Positions 53,122 to 61,297 of a stretch of DNA of 64,000 nucleotides are shown piece after piece (position 1 is the first letter of the stretch; each line of letters opens with the position of its first letter). The translations under genes were made by a program, and so were the position numbers. Origin of the DNA: Pseudomonas fluorescens (lineage in GTDB: Bacteria > Pseudomonadota > Gammaproteobacteria > Pseudomonadales > Pseudomonadaceae); contig NZ_VCNJ01000029.1 of NCBI RefSeq assembly GCF_005938625.1, forward strand, positions 1 through 64,000, read 5' to 3'. Below the pieces are notes generated by a model. The model saw nothing but the letters and a program-made list of their open reading frames with translations. It did not search any database and was not told the DNA's origin.

Positions 53122-53297
53122 TACACCGCTTTCGCGAGCAGGCTCGCTCCCACAGGGGATCGGGTTGATCAGTAGATCTTCGGCCGAACCGAGATCAAAT
53201 GTGGGAGCGAGCCTGCTCGCGAAGAGGTCGGCACAGGCAACATCTCCAGTGATTGATACACCGCTTTCGCGAGCAGGCTCGCTCCCACAGGGGAAAA
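53065..53297. repeat. Two tandem REPINs, 135-bp period
   Basis: Units begin near 53066 and 53201. The first overlaps the 3' end of the MFS gene. The spacer before unit 2 (GGCCGAACCGAGATCAAAT) resembles the gene sequence just before unit 1 (AAGCCGAACGCAGTTCAAC). Confidence 0.92.
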
Positions 53298-53307
53298 GTG
53301 GTGATGT

Positions 53308-54714
53308 TCAGTCCCGAGATTGCCGGGCGGGGAAAAACAGTTCGAAGCAGGTGATGCCATCGGCACTGCTGGCGCTGTAGCGACCCTGATGCAACTGCAT
53401 GATGGTCGCGACAATCGACAGGCCCAGGCCATTGGATTGCGCCGAGCGCTCACGGGACTGATCAACGCGGTAGAACCGTTCGAACAGTCGCGCCAGATGT
53501 TCCGGTGCAATGGTTGCGCCGTGGTTGCGCACCCGCACATAACTGCCATCCGGCTCGGCAATCGCTTCCACCTGCACCGTCGAATCCGCCGCGCCGTACT
53601 TGATCGCATTGGCACACAGGTTGGCCAACGCGCGGCGCAACAGCATCGGCTCGGCCCAGATCACACCGCTGCCGCGCGCCTCAATGCTCACGCCGACATC
53701 CGCCGCGAGGCCTTCAAAGTAATCGGCAATGCGCTGCATTTCATCCGCCGCGTCCAGCTCCTGACGCTGACTCAGGGCACTGGCCGGATCGGTGCGCGCC
53801 AGAAACAGCATGTTGTCGAGCATCCGCGTCAGGCGTTCCAGCTCTTCGACGTTGGAGGCGAGCAGCTGTTGATAGTCCTCGCTGCTGCGGTTCTGCTGCA
53901 GCGCGACCTGGGTTTCGCCGAGCAGATTATTGATCGGCGTGCGCAACTCATGGGCCATGTCGGTGGACACCTGGCTCAACTGCGCAAAACCCTTGGCGAG
54001 GCGATCAAGCATGGCATTGAACGCCTCGATCATCGGCTGTAATTCGCGCGGCGCACCGCTGCTGGCAAGGCGTTCGCCAAGGTTGCCGACACCGATGCCA
54101 TGAGCGTGTTTTGCCAGTCGCCGCAACGGCAGCAAACCGCGATACACCAACAGACAACCCACCACCGCCAGCAACAGCGCCGCCAGCGAGGCCAGGCCAT
54201 AAACACTCAAGCGGTAATTGGCGAGCATCGCCGTGCGCTCGCTCATCAGGCGCCCGGTGGTGACTTGCAGATTGCCCAGCTCGCCGGAATCGATACTCGC
54301 CGCCACCGCTGAAAACGGCACGCCGTCGACGCTCGGCAGATGCTGCACATCTTTCAGCGTCATCGCATGATCGACAGGTACTGCTGGCAACGTCGGCGTG
54401 TTCAGGTTGCCCGGGTTGACCACCAGCAGCGGCGGTTGCCCCGGCGCGCCGATGGTCAGCAGTGCTTCGCGGTTGCCGAGCATGTTCTGGAACAGCGCCG
54501 GTTTGTTCTTGATCAATTCGAGGGTGTTGCTGTCGTTTAGGAAGGTGCGCAGTTGATCGACGCGACTGACCAGTGAGATGTCATCGCGGCGAATCAGTTG
54601 TTGCTCCAGTTCGTTGTACAGCGCGGCACCGAGGCCAGCCAGCGAAGCGAACGCAAGCAGGGCGAACAGCAGCGCCAGACGCAGGGTCAGCGAGTACGGA
54701 CGGCGGCTGCTCAT
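53308..54714 (-). CDS. Heavy-metal-type sensor histidine kinase
   Basis: 468 residues. Two membrane helices (~10-30 and ~168-190) flank a periplasmic sensor region, followed by a HAMP domain. The H-box is STDMAHELRTPINNLLGE, the N-box LANLCANAIKYG and the G-box GLGLSIVATIM. It belongs to the CusS/CopS/CinS group. Its start overlaps the response regulator stop. The DUF2790 gene and the CusR-like box upstream support a copper-responsive role. Confidence 0.88.
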   Translation of the reverse strand: MSSRRPYSLTLRLALLFALLAFASLAGLGAALYNELEQQLIRRDDISLVSRVDQLRTFLNDSNTLELIKNKPALFQNMLGNREALLTIGAPGQPPLLVVNPGNLNTPTLPAVPVDHAMTLKDVQHLPSVDGVPFSAVAASIDSGELGNLQVTTGRLMSERTAMLANYRLSVYGLASLAALLLAVVGCLLVYRGLLPLRRLAKHAHGIGVGNLGERLASSGAPRELQPMIEAFNAMLDRLAKGFAQLSQVSTDMAHELRTPINNLLGETQVALQQNRSSEDYQQLLASNVEELERLTRMLDNMLFLARTDPASALSQRQELDAADEMQRIADYFEGLAADVGVSIEARGSGVIWAEPMLLRRALANLCANAIKYGAADSTVQVEAIAEPDGSYVRVRNHGATIAPEHLARLFERFYRVDQSRERSAQSNGLGLSIVATIMQLHQGRYSASSADGITCFELFFPARQSRD

Positions 54715-55382
54715 GGCTGCGTATCGAAGCGATAGCCGATGCCGCGCACGCTGTGGATCAGCTTGAGCTGGAACGGGTCATCAATCTTCGCCCGCAAGCG
54801 GCGCACGGCGACATCGACGACGTTGGTGTCGCTGTCGAAATTCATGTCCCACACCCGAGAGGCAATCAGCGAACGGGCGAGAACTTGCCCGGTATGCGTG
54901 GCGAACAATTGCAACAACGCAAACTCCTTGTTGGTCAGGGTGATGCGCGCCCCAGCACGGGTCACGCGGCGCTTGAGCACGTCGATCTGCAGATCGGCGA
55001 CTTGCAACTGTTCGTCTTCATGGATCGGCCCGCGCCGGGTCAGGGTGCGCAAGCGCGCCACCAGTTCGGCGAAGGAAAACGGCTTGATCAAGTAATCGTC
55101 GGCGCCCAGTTCCAGGCCTTTGACGCGATCGGCGATGTCATCGCGGGCGCTGAGAAACAGCACCGGCGTGTCGGCTTCCTTGCGCAACCGGCGCAGGACT
55201 TCCCAGCCATCCATTTTCGGCATCATCACATCGAGCACGATCACATCGAAACTGTGTTCCAGCGCCAGGTGCAGGCCGTCGGCACCGTCGCGGGCGAGAC
55301 TGACGCTGTAACCCAGTTCCTGCAAACCGTTGAGCAGGTAGTTGCCCGCCTTGGGTTCGTCTTCGACAACCAGAATATTCAT
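54711..55382 (-). CDS. Heavy-metal-type response regulator
   Basis: 223 residues of the OmpR family. The receiver domain has the phospho-acceptor in VIVLDVMMPKMDGWEV, and the winged-helix DNA-binding domain ends SVRGIGYRFDTQP. Closest in kind to CusR/CopR/CinR. It is translated just after the DUF2790 gene and overlaps the kinase gene. It probably binds the box at 55739-55756. Confidence 0.9.
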   Translation of the reverse strand: MNILVVEDEPKAGNYLLNGLQELGYSVSLARDGADGLHLALEHSFDVIVLDVMMPKMDGWEVLRRLRKEADTPVLFLSARDDIADRVKGLELGADDYLIKPFSFAELVARLRTLTRRGPIHEDEQLQVADLQIDVLKRRVTRAGARITLTNKEFALLQLFATHTGQVLARSLIASRVWDMNFDSDTNVVDVAVRRLRAKIDDPFQLKLIHSVRGIGYRFDTQP

Positions 55383-55391
55383 CGATCAGTC

Positions 55392-55649
55392 TCAATGGTC
55401 ATTGATGCAGCCGCTGCCTTGTACCTGATAGTCCAGCACATGTTCGCGGCCCTGATGGTCGAGGTAATTCAATTGCGCGGGAACCACGCCACACGCCTGT
55501 GAAATATCGGTGCTGGACAGGACTTTGTCGACATCCAGATTGACGTAGAAGCCGGATTTGTCATGAATCACGGCGGTGTCAGGCATGTTCGCGGCGAACG
55601 CGGAACCGGTGGCGAGGAGGGCGGTGAAGGCGAGCAGGAGGGTTTTCAT
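55392..55649 (-). CDS. DUF2790 small periplasmic protein
   Basis: 85 residues. Signal peptide MKTLLLAFTALLATGSAFA, mature part with a conserved ACGVVPAQLNYLDHQGREHVLDYQVQGSGC core and two cysteines. DUF2790 proteins in pseudomonads commonly sit with copper two-component systems; their function is not known. It is the first gene of this three-gene operon. Confidence 0.85.
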   Translation of the reverse strand: MKTLLLAFTALLATGSAFAANMPDTAVIHDKSGFYVNLDVDKVLSSTDISQACGVVPAQLNYLDHQGREHVLDYQVQGSGCINDH

Positions 55650-55738
55650 GGTCAGTCACTCAGTGGTCAAAGTTGATCGGCATTGGCGCCGGGACAACTT
55701 CAGGCTACCGAGCGATCCGCACGGCAAACCGACAGCTG

Positions 55739-55756
55739 AATGACAAAGTTGTAATG
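55739..55756. promoter_or_regulatory. CusR/CopR-like operator
   Basis: AATGACAAAGTTGTAATG fits the CusR-type inverted repeat AATGACAA-N2-TTGTCATT with two mismatches. It lies 90 bp upstream of the DUF2790 start, where an activator of the operon would bind. Confidence 0.65.
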
Positions 55757-55773
55757 AAAGTGACTGCGAATCT

Positions 55774-55808
55774 CCCTGTAGGAGCAGCCTTCGGCAGCTC
55801 CTACAGGG
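55774..55808. repeat. Shortened type-2 REP palindrome
   Basis: CCCTGTAGGAGCAGCC and GGCAGCTCCTACAGGG meet at a TTC loop. The two arms equal those of the type-2 REPINs, but the usual ~60-bp centre with GCGATCTTTTGATC is missing. Confidence 0.8.
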
Positions 55809-55824
55809 GATTTGTGGTGGTCGG

Positions 55825-56538
55825 TCAGCTCGCGTGGGTATTGAGGATGCTCGCCACCTGCTGCGGCTGGCAGTTCAGGTACGGCGAAGACTTCAACCAG
55901 CGCTGATCCGGGTACCACGAAAACATGAACTGGCCATTCTTCAACCGGTCGATCACCTGCTTGGCAATCTGTGGTCGCACTGCCGGGCAGCCTTGGCTGC
56001 GGCCGATGCGTCCCTGTTTCTTGCTCCACAACGGGTTCACATAGCTGGCGGCGTGAATGACGATCGCACGATCGCGGGCCATGTCATTGAAGCCCGGCTC
56101 CAGACCGTCCATGCGCAACGAATAACCGTGGGTGCCGCTGTAGCTTTCTTGCGTGCGGAACAGGCCGAGGCTGGACTGATAGCTGCCTTCGACATTGGAA
56201 AACTGAGTGGCGAAGTTTTCCCCGGAATTGGAGCCGTGGGCAACCAGATCGCGCAGCACCAGTTTCTTTTTGCTGAGATCGAAGATCCACAGACGGCGTT
56301 CGGTGGACGGTTGCGAATAGTCGATGATCGCCAGGTGGCGGGACGGTTTCGCACCGTTGTTGACCGCGCATTGCATGGCGTTCAACGCACCTTTCAGCGC
56401 TTGGGGATTGAGTTCTGGCGCGGCGTGCGCGAGGCTTGTGTAGAGAACCGGCGATGGTTTGCCGGCGGCAAAAACGGGACTGGACACTACGACCAGGGTC
56501 GCGGTGGTCAACAGAAGTCGGCGCAAAAACGTCAACAT
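55825..56538 (-). CDS. YkuD_2-type murein L,D-transpeptidase-like protein
   Basis: 237 residues. Signal peptide MLTFLRRLLLTTATLVVVSSPVFA. The catalytic motif is IHAASYVNP...IGRSQGCPAVRP, with the Cys of SQGC. The family acts in the periplasm on peptidoglycan peptides or is inferred to. ATG 56538 is chosen; the frame to 56556 starts at GTG inside the GAGG ribosome site. It diverges from another L,D-transpeptidase gene. Confidence 0.85.
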   Translation of the reverse strand: MLTFLRRLLLTTATLVVVSSPVFAAGKPSPVLYTSLAHAAPELNPQALKGALNAMQCAVNNGAKPSRHLAIIDYSQPSTERRLWIFDLSKKKLVLRDLVAHGSNSGENFATQFSNVEGSYQSSLGLFRTQESYSGTHGYSLRMDGLEPGFNDMARDRAIVIHAASYVNPLWSKKQGRIGRSQGCPAVRPQIAKQVIDRLKNGQFMFSWYPDQRWLKSSPYLNCQPQQVASILNTHAS

Positions 56539-56689
56539 TTTATAAAGTGTCCTCACTTGTTACTTATTTGGCACTTTGGCTCCTGACTCCCAGTCAATAC
56601 CCGCAAGCCCGTCGATCGAGCCTGACTGTTCAGCGCACCTGATGTAAGGTTGGCCATCATCTGGACGGCCATGGATTGGAGTAAAGCAG

Positions 56690-58306
56690 TTGTTCAAAAA
56701 GTACGCATGCTACTTGAGCATTTGTTTGCTCGCTGCGCCGTTTGTCGCTTGTGCCGATGAGCCGCTGCCGCCGCTGGAGACATTGCCAACGCCACCGGCC
56801 GAAATGCCGGTCGAGCCGCAAAGTCCGTTGCAGGCTGTATTAATCAGTCTGGCGCAGTCTTGCCCGGCGATGGCCGCTCAGCTCAACGGCCCGGCGCTGA
56901 CGCAATTGCAAGCCTTCTACCAGCAGCAGGACTGGATGCCAGTGTGGGCGAATGAATCGGCACAATTGCCGGTGTTGCAGGCGCAGTTGCAGCTGTTGGC
57001 CGATGATGGCCTCAATCCAAAACGTTACCCGGTCGCGACCACGGCGCCGCAAGACGGCGAGTTGTGTGCCGACATCGACATCAGTCGCAACTACCTCCAG
57101 GCCCTGCAGGACCTGCATTACGGTCGTCTGCTGCAATCGCACTTCGAACCTTTGTGGCACGCCGACGACACCCCGCGCGACCGTCAGGCGGAATTGTTGG
57201 CCATCGCTGTTCCGGGCATGCACGACATTTCTGCCGCGTTCGATCTGGCCCGACCGCGTCTGGCGCAATATCAGGACCTGCGGCAGCTCTATGCGGCGCA
57301 ACGGCTCAAAGCCTTGCCGCAATGGCAATCAGTGGGCAACGGCCCTCTGCTGCGCCCGGCCATGGAAGACAAACGTGTGCCGGAACTGGCTCAGCGGCTG
57401 TACAGCGAAGGCTACCTGACTCACGTCATTGGCACGCCTGACAATGCTTATGACGGCGTGCTGGTTGATGCGGTGAAGAGTTTTCAGGCCAACCATTCCC
57501 TACAGGCTGACGGTGTGGTCGGGCCGGGAACGATTGCCGAACTCAACATCAGTCCGCTCACCCGTCGTGAACAGTTGCGGGTCAACCTCGAACGTTTCCG
57601 CTGGATGGCCCAGGACCTGGAACCCAATGGCTTGCTGGTCAACGTCGCCGCCGCTGAACTGACGCTGTATCAGGGCGGCGTACCGGTGTGGCAGACGCGC
57701 ACTCAGGTAGGGCGCGCCGAGCGCCAGACGCCGCTGCTCAAATCCCGGGTGACACGACTGACCCTGAACCCGACCTGGACCGTGCCGCCGACCATCTGGA
57801 AAGAAGACAAGTTACCGGAAATCCGCAAGGACCAGACCTTCCTCAGCCGCCAGAACCTGCAAGTGCTCGACGCCAACGGTCAGCCGCTGGCGGCAGCGGA
57901 TATCGACTGGGACAACCCCGGCAACATCATGCTGCGTCAGGACGCCGGGCCGCGTAATCCGCTGGGGCAAATGGTCATCCGCTTCCCCAACCCGTTCTCG
58001 GTGTACCTGCACGACACGCCAAGCAAGGCGCTGTTCGAAAAAGGCCCGCGTGCCTTCAGCTCCGGTTGTGTGCGGGTCGAGCATCCGATGCAACTGCGTG
58101 ATCTGCTGCTCACCGCAGCGGAAAAGGCCCGCACCGAAACCCTGCTGGCCACCGGCACCACCCACGAATTTCGTCTGTCGGCGCCGGTGCCGATCCTGAT
58201 GACCTACTGGACGGCACAGGTCGACAGTAGCGGCCGCGTGCGTTACTCGCCGGATATCTACAGCCGTGACACCGCGTTGCTGGCCGGACTTGATCGGGCG
58301 CATTGA
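56690..58306 (+). CDS. L,D-transpeptidase, YcbB/LdtD type
   Basis: 538 residues. Signal peptide MFKKYACYLSICLLAAPFVACA, N-terminal scaffold domain, a peptidoglycan-binding domain (VDAVKSFQANHSLQADGVVGPGTIAELN, ~residues 260-287) and a YkuD catalytic domain ending in HDTPSKALF...FSSGCVRVEHP with the nucleophile Cys. It makes 3-3 crosslinks in peptidoglycan. The start is TTG 56690, with GGAG eight bases upstream and no in-frame ATG nearby. Confidence 0.9.
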   Translation: MFKKYACYLSICLLAAPFVACADEPLPPLETLPTPPAEMPVEPQSPLQAVLISLAQSCPAMAAQLNGPALTQLQAFYQQQDWMPVWANESAQLPVLQAQLQLLADDGLNPKRYPVATTAPQDGELCADIDISRNYLQALQDLHYGRLLQSHFEPLWHADDTPRDRQAELLAIAVPGMHDISAAFDLARPRLAQYQDLRQLYAAQRLKALPQWQSVGNGPLLRPAMEDKRVPELAQRLYSEGYLTHVIGTPDNAYDGVLVDAVKSFQANHSLQADGVVGPGTIAELNISPLTRREQLRVNLERFRWMAQDLEPNGLLVNVAAAELTLYQGGVPVWQTRTQVGRAERQTPLLKSRVTRLTLNPTWTVPPTIWKEDKLPEIRKDQTFLSRQNLQVLDANGQPLAAADIDWDNPGNIMLRQDAGPRNPLGQMVIRFPNPFSVYLHDTPSKALFEKGPRAFSSGCVRVEHPMQLRDLLLTAAEKARTETLLATGTTHEFRLSAPVPILMTYWTAQVDSSGRVRYSPDIYSRDTALLAGLDRAH

Positions 58307-58309
58307 GCC

Positions 58310-58825
58310 TCAGCGGGTGCTTCTGTTCCAGAACACCCGCGCCAGCCACGCATCGACACTCAACTTGCCCGCCCCGGCGAACACCAGCGGCAGCAGTGCG
58401 GCCAGGTAAATCGCCGGCAGCTTGAAGTTGCCGAAGCCTTTATTGGTGATCGCATAACCCCGCGCCAGCTCGCTCAGCGACGACCAGTCAGCCGGCCAGT
58501 GCACGGCGGCGGTGGCTACGACCGTTACCACGATCAGTGAAATTGCCGAGATACGCGTGCCGAAGCCGACCAGAATGGCCAGCGCGCAGATCAGCTCGGC
58601 CCACATCGACAGTTCCCAGTTCAGCGTCGCTGGCAGGTGATCGAACGGGAAGGGGAATTTGTCCTGAATGTCTTCGAACCAGTTCTTCCCGTTGAATTTC
58701 TCCAGCCCGGATTCGAAGAATTCCCAGGCGATGAACAGGCGCAGGGTCAGAGGGGCGAGCCAGCTGCCGGCGCGGTCGAGGTTCAGGTGCAGGTGTTTGA
58801 TGGCGGTTGAAAGGGTGGTGGTCAT
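58310..58825 (-). CDS. DoxX-family membrane protein
   Basis: 171 residues with four membrane helices. The TLRLFIAWEFFESGLEKFNG start and MWAELICALAILVGFGTRISA are family features. DoxX proteins are linked to redox and oxidative stress or to copper-associated HvfX-type operons, but activity is not established. Its stop lies 3 bp from the convergent transpeptidase stop. Confidence 0.85.
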   Translation of the reverse strand: MTTTLSTAIKHLHLNLDRAGSWLAPLTLRLFIAWEFFESGLEKFNGKNWFEDIQDKFPFPFDHLPATLNWELSMWAELICALAILVGFGTRISAISLIVVTVVATAAVHWPADWSSLSELARGYAITNKGFGNFKLPAIYLAALLPLVFAGAGKLSVDAWLARVFWNRSTR

Positions 58826-58967
58826 GGTGCAGCTCCGGTGAATTAGGTGAAATCGACCGGGGCATTTCAGCGTCGGGGTGTATCGGGGATGTGTCGGCGG
58901 GAGGGGGGATTATGCTGTTGGTGTGTCTGCGGCTTCGGGGTATACAGTGCGATACAGTCAAAGGCCC

Positions 58968-59130
58968 CTCTCACGGAGGGAGAGGGGACTGACCGCGGGA
59001 TATTGAAGAGGTACGCCGACCTGAACCTGTTTTGTTGAGTCCATAATCGACTGGATTTTTCCGGTCGATGGATGACGTAAGACACTTCGGTCAGCTCCCT
59101 CTCCCTCCGGGAGAGGGCTGGAGTGAGGGG
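58968..59130. repeat. CCCTCACCC-type long inverted element
   Basis: About 160 bp. The left end is degenerate (CCCCTCTCACGGAGGGAGAG), the right end intact (GGGAGAGGGCTGGAGTGAGG). The centre has the shared TCCATAATCGACTGGA and GTCGATGGAT stretches, inverted relative to the 62.4-kb copy. Confidence 0.8.
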
Positions 59131-59194
59131 CAGCAGGGCTGGACGCAGACCTACGGCCCAGTCAGCATGACCCACAAAAAACGGACCACCCCCC

Positions 59195-60079
59195 ATGCGA
59201 AGACTTCCCTCACTGGCCGCCCTGCGCACCTTCGAATGCGCCGCCCGCCACGCGCATTTCGGCCGGGCCGCCGCCGAACTGTGCGTCACCGACAGCGCCG
59301 TCAGCCATCAGATCCGCCAGCTCGAAGAGCAACTCGGCATCTCACTGTTCATCCGTGAAGGCCGACAAATCCGCCCGACCATCGCCGCCGGGCGCCTGAT
59401 GCAAAGCCTGCAACAGGCCTTCGAACTGATCGGCGATGCCTGCGATGAACTGCGCGATCCATCCTCACTGGCAGTGCTGAGGCTGGCGGTCACCGCCGAA
59501 CTGGCGCAGAAGTGGCTGATGACTCGCCTCACCGATTTTTATGCACGCTATCCGCACATCACCTTGCACCTGTACGAACAGCCGATCGACGCCACGGCAC
59601 CCGGCGAAGACATTGATCTGGCGATCACTTACGGCACCGGCCCGGTGGACAGCAGCGCCTACTTCGTCCGCCCGTTGCCCGACCTGCAATTTTTCCCGGT
59701 GTGCAGCCCCGGCCTGTTCAACCAGGGCAGCTTGAAAACCCCGAAGGATCTGGCTCGCCACTGTCTGCTGCACGACGATCAGGACGGCAAGACATGGACC
59801 GCCTGGCTGACCAGCCACGCCGGGGATCTACGCCCACAGCGTCAGTTGTATTTCGCCCACGCCGGGTTGGCGCTGGAAGCGGCGGCGCAAGGGCAGGGCG
59901 TGGCCATGGGCGACAACCTCACCGCGCAGGAAGACTTGCAGAGCGGCCGGCTGGTACGGCCCTTCGCCTCCAGCATGACTGCCCTCGGCCAGTACGCGCT
60001 GGTCTGCGAACGGCTGCGACTGGAGCGCCCGGCGGTGGCGCAGATGCTCGAATGGTTCAACGATCAATTGGCGGATTGA
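59195..60079 (+). CDS. LysR-type regulator, GcvA-like
   Basis: 294 residues. MRRLPSLAALRTFECAARHAHFGRAAAELCVTDSAVSHQIRQLEEQLG is the GcvA/AmpR-type HTH start. It is transcribed toward the agmatine-deiminase-like gene 100 bp downstream and may control it. No good ribosome site precedes the ATG, so it may be weakly expressed. Confidence 0.88.
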   Translation: MRRLPSLAALRTFECAARHAHFGRAAAELCVTDSAVSHQIRQLEEQLGISLFIREGRQIRPTIAAGRLMQSLQQAFELIGDACDELRDPSSLAVLRLAVTAELAQKWLMTRLTDFYARYPHITLHLYEQPIDATAPGEDIDLAITYGTGPVDSSAYFVRPLPDLQFFPVCSPGLFNQGSLKTPKDLARHCLLHDDQDGKTWTAWLTSHAGDLRPQRQLYFAHAGLALEAAAQGQGVAMGDNLTAQEDLQSGRLVRPFASSMTALGQYALVCERLRLERPAVAQMLEWFNDQLAD

Positions 60080-60082
60080 TGA

Positions 60083-60094
60083 GTTGAATTCAAC
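60083..60094. promoter_or_regulatory. GTTGAATTCAAC palindrome
   Basis: A perfect 12-base dyad 4 bp after the LysR stop and 86 bp before the agmatine-deiminase-like gene. It is a candidate operator for that gene; no consensus was matched. Confidence 0.35.
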
Positions 60095-60179
60095 TGTTCC
60101 GCAATAATCATCGTTGGCGAGCGTGCCTTCCGCGACCGTACCTTGTGGTCATTCCCATCGCGAACAACGAGGTTTGACC

Positions 60180-61295
60180 ATGGCACGTTTGCTCGACTCC
60201 ACCCCCAAGCACGACGGCTTCCGTCTGCCCGGCGAATTCGAAACCAAGTCCGGCTGCTGGCTCGGCTGGCCGGAGCGCACCGACGTATGGCGCAACGGCG
60301 CCAAACCGGCGCAGAAAGTCTGGGTGCAGATCGTCACCGCCATCTCCCACAGCGAACCGGTCACCGTCTGCGCCTCGGCCGCGCAGTTCGCCACGGCGCG
60401 GCGGCAGTTGCCGCCGCAAGTGCGCGTGGTCGAGATGACCTGCAACGACACTTGGTTTCGCGACAGCGGCCCGTGCTTTGTGATCAACGACCAGAGCGGT
60501 GAGGTGCGTGGCGTCGACTTCGAATTCAACGCCTATGGCGGCCTCGACGGAGGTCTCTATTATCCGTGGGACAAGGATGATCAGATCGCCAGCAAGATCC
60601 TCGAGATCGAGCGTTTCGACCGCTACCGCGCGCCGCTGATTGCCGAACTGGGCGGCATCCAGAGTGACGGCGAGGGCAGCATCCTCACCACCGAACAATG
60701 CCTGCTCAACCGCAACCGTAATCAACATCTGGGCAAAGACGAAGTGACCCGACGCCTGACCGATTACCTCGGCGCCGAACAAGTGATCTGGCTGCCTCGC
60801 GGCTGCAAGTTCGACGAAACCGACGGCCATGTCGATGACCTCGCCTGTTTTGTCCGTCCTGGCGAAGTGGTGCTGCAGTGGACCGACAACCGCGATGATC
60901 CGCAATGGGAAATCTACCAGGAGGCTTACGACATTTTGCGCAATACCCGCGACAGCCGTGGCCGCGAGTTGATCGTGCACAAACTGCCGCAACCGGACGT
61001 GCTCGAGTGGACCGCCGAAGAAGCGGAAGGCCTCGATCAGCAGGACAGCACCCACACCCGTCAGGCCGGCACGAAAATCTGCGCGTCGTACATCAACTAT
61101 TACGCCGGCAACAGCTCGATCGTGGTGCCGCTGTTCGGTGATCGCAACGACAAAGTCGCGATGGCGACGCTGGCCGAACTGTTCCCGCAACACAAAGTCG
61201 TCGGCATCGAAAACTCCCGGGAAATCCTTCTTGGCGGCGGCAACGTTGCGTGCATCACCATGCCGCAATACGCCGGCCTGAAAAAAGGAGCCTGA
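60180..61295 (+). CDS. aguA: Agmatine deiminase family protein
   Basis: 371 residues of the PPAD-type guanidine hydrolase fold. Catalytic features are present: NDTWFRDSGP, FDETDGHVDD and Cys358 in LGGGNVACIT. It would convert agmatine to N-carbamoylputrescine. The usual LEGGSIHVDGEG loop reads AELGGIQSDGEG, so the substrate pocket may differ. No aguB follows; a polyamine-binding protein gene starts 2 bp after its stop. ATG 60180 has CGAGG upstream. Confidence 0.85.
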   Translation: MARLLDSTPKHDGFRLPGEFETKSGCWLGWPERTDVWRNGAKPAQKVWVQIVTAISHSEPVTVCASAAQFATARRQLPPQVRVVEMTCNDTWFRDSGPCFVINDQSGEVRGVDFEFNAYGGLDGGLYYPWDKDDQIASKILEIERFDRYRAPLIAELGGIQSDGEGSILTTEQCLLNRNRNQHLGKDEVTRRLTDYLGAEQVIWLPRGCKFDETDGHVDDLACFVRPGEVVLQWTDNRDDPQWEIYQEAYDILRNTRDSRGRELIVHKLPQPDVLEWTAEEAEGLDQQDSTHTRQAGTKICASYINYYAGNSSIVVPLFGDRNDKVAMATLAELFPQHKVVGIENSREILLGGGNVACITMPQYAGLKKGA

Positions 61296-61297
61296 GC

